The position numbers and the translations under genes were made by a program. DNA of 64,000 nt, from positions 1-64,000 of the forward strand of contig NZ_JACHHB010000015.1 of the NCBI RefSeq assembly GCF_014202575.1, given 5' to 3'. The stretch comes from Texcoconibacillus texcoconensis (lineage in GTDB: Bacteria; Bacillota; Bacilli; Bacillales; Salisediminibacteriaceae). The notes below the pieces were generated by a model. It had not been told where the DNA came from. It did not search any database and worked only from the letters and a program-made list of their open reading frames with translations. Positions 62,970-64,000 of this stretch are shown here, one piece after another (within the stretch, counting starts at the first letter, position 1; every line of letters begins with the position of its first letter).

Positions 62970-64000
62970 TGGTGTTTCACCCGTTCCTTTTCCTCTTCTT
63001 TCTTCGCACCGTTCCAACGTTTCAGATCACCAACGAGATAACCTGTAATACGGCGGATCCGCTCAAAACGAGATTCATCATCTTCACCACAGTTAGGACA
63101 ATGATCATCTAACATCCCTTGATAACCACACTCTTTACAACGATCAACAGGATGATTGATCGACCCATAACCAATTTCAGAAGTCTTCATAAAGCGAACA
63201 ATTTGCTCAATCGCTTGTGGATTTCCCTTCGCATTTCCATCTAGTTCAATATACGTGATGTGCCCTGCGTTACATAAAGCGTGAAACGGCGCTTCGCGAC
63301 GAATTTTCTCGCTAGCTTTGATCGAAAATCCAACAGGAATGTGAAAAGAGTTCGTGTAATACGTTTTATCTGTCACACCTTGATGTACACCAAATTCATC
63401 TTGGTCCATTTTCGTAAACTTACCAGATAAACCTTCTGCAGGCGTCGCCAGCAATGTGAAGTTTACATCATGATCATCTGCTGCTTGGTCCATCTTTTCT
63501 CGCATATAACGAACAATCTCCACACCTCGCTCCCACGTCTTTTCACATTCTCCATGATGTTGGCCATACAGAGCCGTCAATGCTTCTGCTAATCCAATAA
63601 ACCCGAGACTAAGCGTCCCTTGTTTCAATACATCTTTCAAACGGTCGTTTGCCCCCAACGCCTTTCCGTATTTCCACACACCTTGACGATACAAAAATTC
63701 AAATTGTCCTGCTTTCTGCTGACCTTGGTAATCTAGCCTTTCTAATAATTGTTTTTTACTGATTTCAATCGCACCATCCAGTAATTGAAAAAAACTTTTC
63801 TCATCACCTTCTGCTCGTAATGCAAGACGAACAAGATTCAATGAAGAAAAAGATAAATTCCCACGACCAACAGGCGTTTCTTCTCCATGACGGTTTCCCA
63901 TCACACGCGTACGACAGCCCATATACGCGACTTCATTTTTCGGATCACCTGTTTCATATTCCTTATTAAACGTTGCGTCAAGAAAGCTGAAATTGGGAAA
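62966..64000 (-). CDS. nrdD: Anaerobic ribonucleoside-triphosphate reductase, C-terminal part
   Basis: Class III ribonucleotide reductase, oxygen-sensitive glycyl-radical enzyme making dNTPs without oxygen. The frame is open to the window's right edge, so about 345 C-terminal residues are visible. GCRTRV-MGNRHGEETPVGRGNLSF, THIPVGFSIKASEKI-like and GHITYIELDGNAKGN stretches fit NrdD. The zinc site is CKECGYQGMLDDHCPNCG, and RRITGYLVGDLKRWN carries the radical Gly. It is followed by nrdG with a four-base overlap. Confidence 0.95.
   Translation of the reverse strand, partial: FPNFSFLDATFNKEYETGDPKNEVAYMGCRTRVMGNRHGEETPVGRGNLSFSSLNLVRLALRAEGDEKSFFQLLDGAIEISKKQLLERLDYQGQQKAGQFEFLYRQGVWKYGKALGANDRLKDVLKQGTLSLGFIGLAEALTALYGQHHGECEKTWERGVEIVRYMREKMDQAADDHDVNFTLLATPAEGLSGKFTKMDQDEFGVHQGVTDKTYYTNSFHIPVGFSIKASEKIRREAPFHALCNAGHITYIELDGNAKGNPQAIEQIVRFMKTSEIGYGSINHPVDRCKECGYQGMLDDHCPNCGEDDESRFERIRRITGYLVGDLKRWNGAKKEEEKERVKHQ

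Overview
The window is a stretch of chromosome from a low-GC, spore-forming member of the Bacillaceae. SspK, a YpzG-like protein, PdaA and the SigI/RsgI pair point to an endospore former. Gene order matches the Bacillus subtilis yfh, yfj and yfk neighbourhoods: yfhD-yfhE-yfhF-recX-yfhH-sspK-yfhJ-yfhP-mutY, then alkA(yfjP)-pdaA, then yfkAB-yfkD. Several secreted proteins are very acidic, which suggests, without proving, a salt- or alkali-tolerant species. No rRNA, tRNA, CRISPR array or prophage was seen. The only sign of a mobile element is the 5' tip of a group II intron at the left edge.

Layout. 1-5.2 kb (minus strand): intron tip, a two-gene chromate-transporter pair, a gamma-glutamyltransferase, an SDR oxidoreductase, mutY and a small conserved gene. 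5.2-11.6 kb: the yfh block, interrupted by an lctP lactate permease. 11.8-15.5 kb: an unrecognised gene and a treA-treR unit with a clear TreR operator but no treP. 15.5-24.3 kb: a YtkA-like lipoprotein, a succinyl-CoA:acetate CoA-transferase with a LytTR regulator, a VanY-type lipoprotein carboxypeptidase, an old-yellow-enzyme/dienoyl-CoA reductase and SelO. 24.4-28 kb: sigI-rsgI behind a secreted Arg/Glu-repeat protein and a lipoprotein. 28-36.6 kb: alkA, a GAF protein, pdaA, a WxL-like surface protein with LPPGH repeats, fumarase, a histidine phosphatase, yfkAB and yfkD. 36.8-40.5 kb: acr3-arsC-arsD-arsA without arsR. 40.6-45.8 kb: MATE, OsmC and MFS genes, two identical cold-shock proteins with conserved leaders and a VLRF1-type release-factor homologue. 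45.9-49.6 kb: small genes, including a tandem array of roughly 30-residue ORFs, a ferritin-like protein facing an FbpB-like small protein, acylphosphatase and a universal stress protein. 49.8-64 kb: an N-hydroxylating monooxygenase, adenine deaminase behind a guanine-class purine riboswitch, AdhE, an Eis-like acetyltransferase, an aldehyde dehydrogenase and MATE pair around a perfect palindrome, a remnant of a phosphate-binding protein, a Zur-box-controlled COG0523 GTPase, and nrdD-nrdG running off the right edge.

Regulatory sites that can be read directly include the TreR operator inside the treA promoter, the Zur box ahead of the COG0523 GTPase, the purine riboswitch and terminator ahead of ade, and a 21-bp palindrome ahead of the aldehyde dehydrogenase. 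The least explained structure is a 160-bp tandem array at about 46.2-46.8 kb. On the minus strand each unit carries a ribosome binding site and a roughly 30-codon ORF. Two copies are intact, two are frameshifted, and the array ends in an intrinsic terminator.
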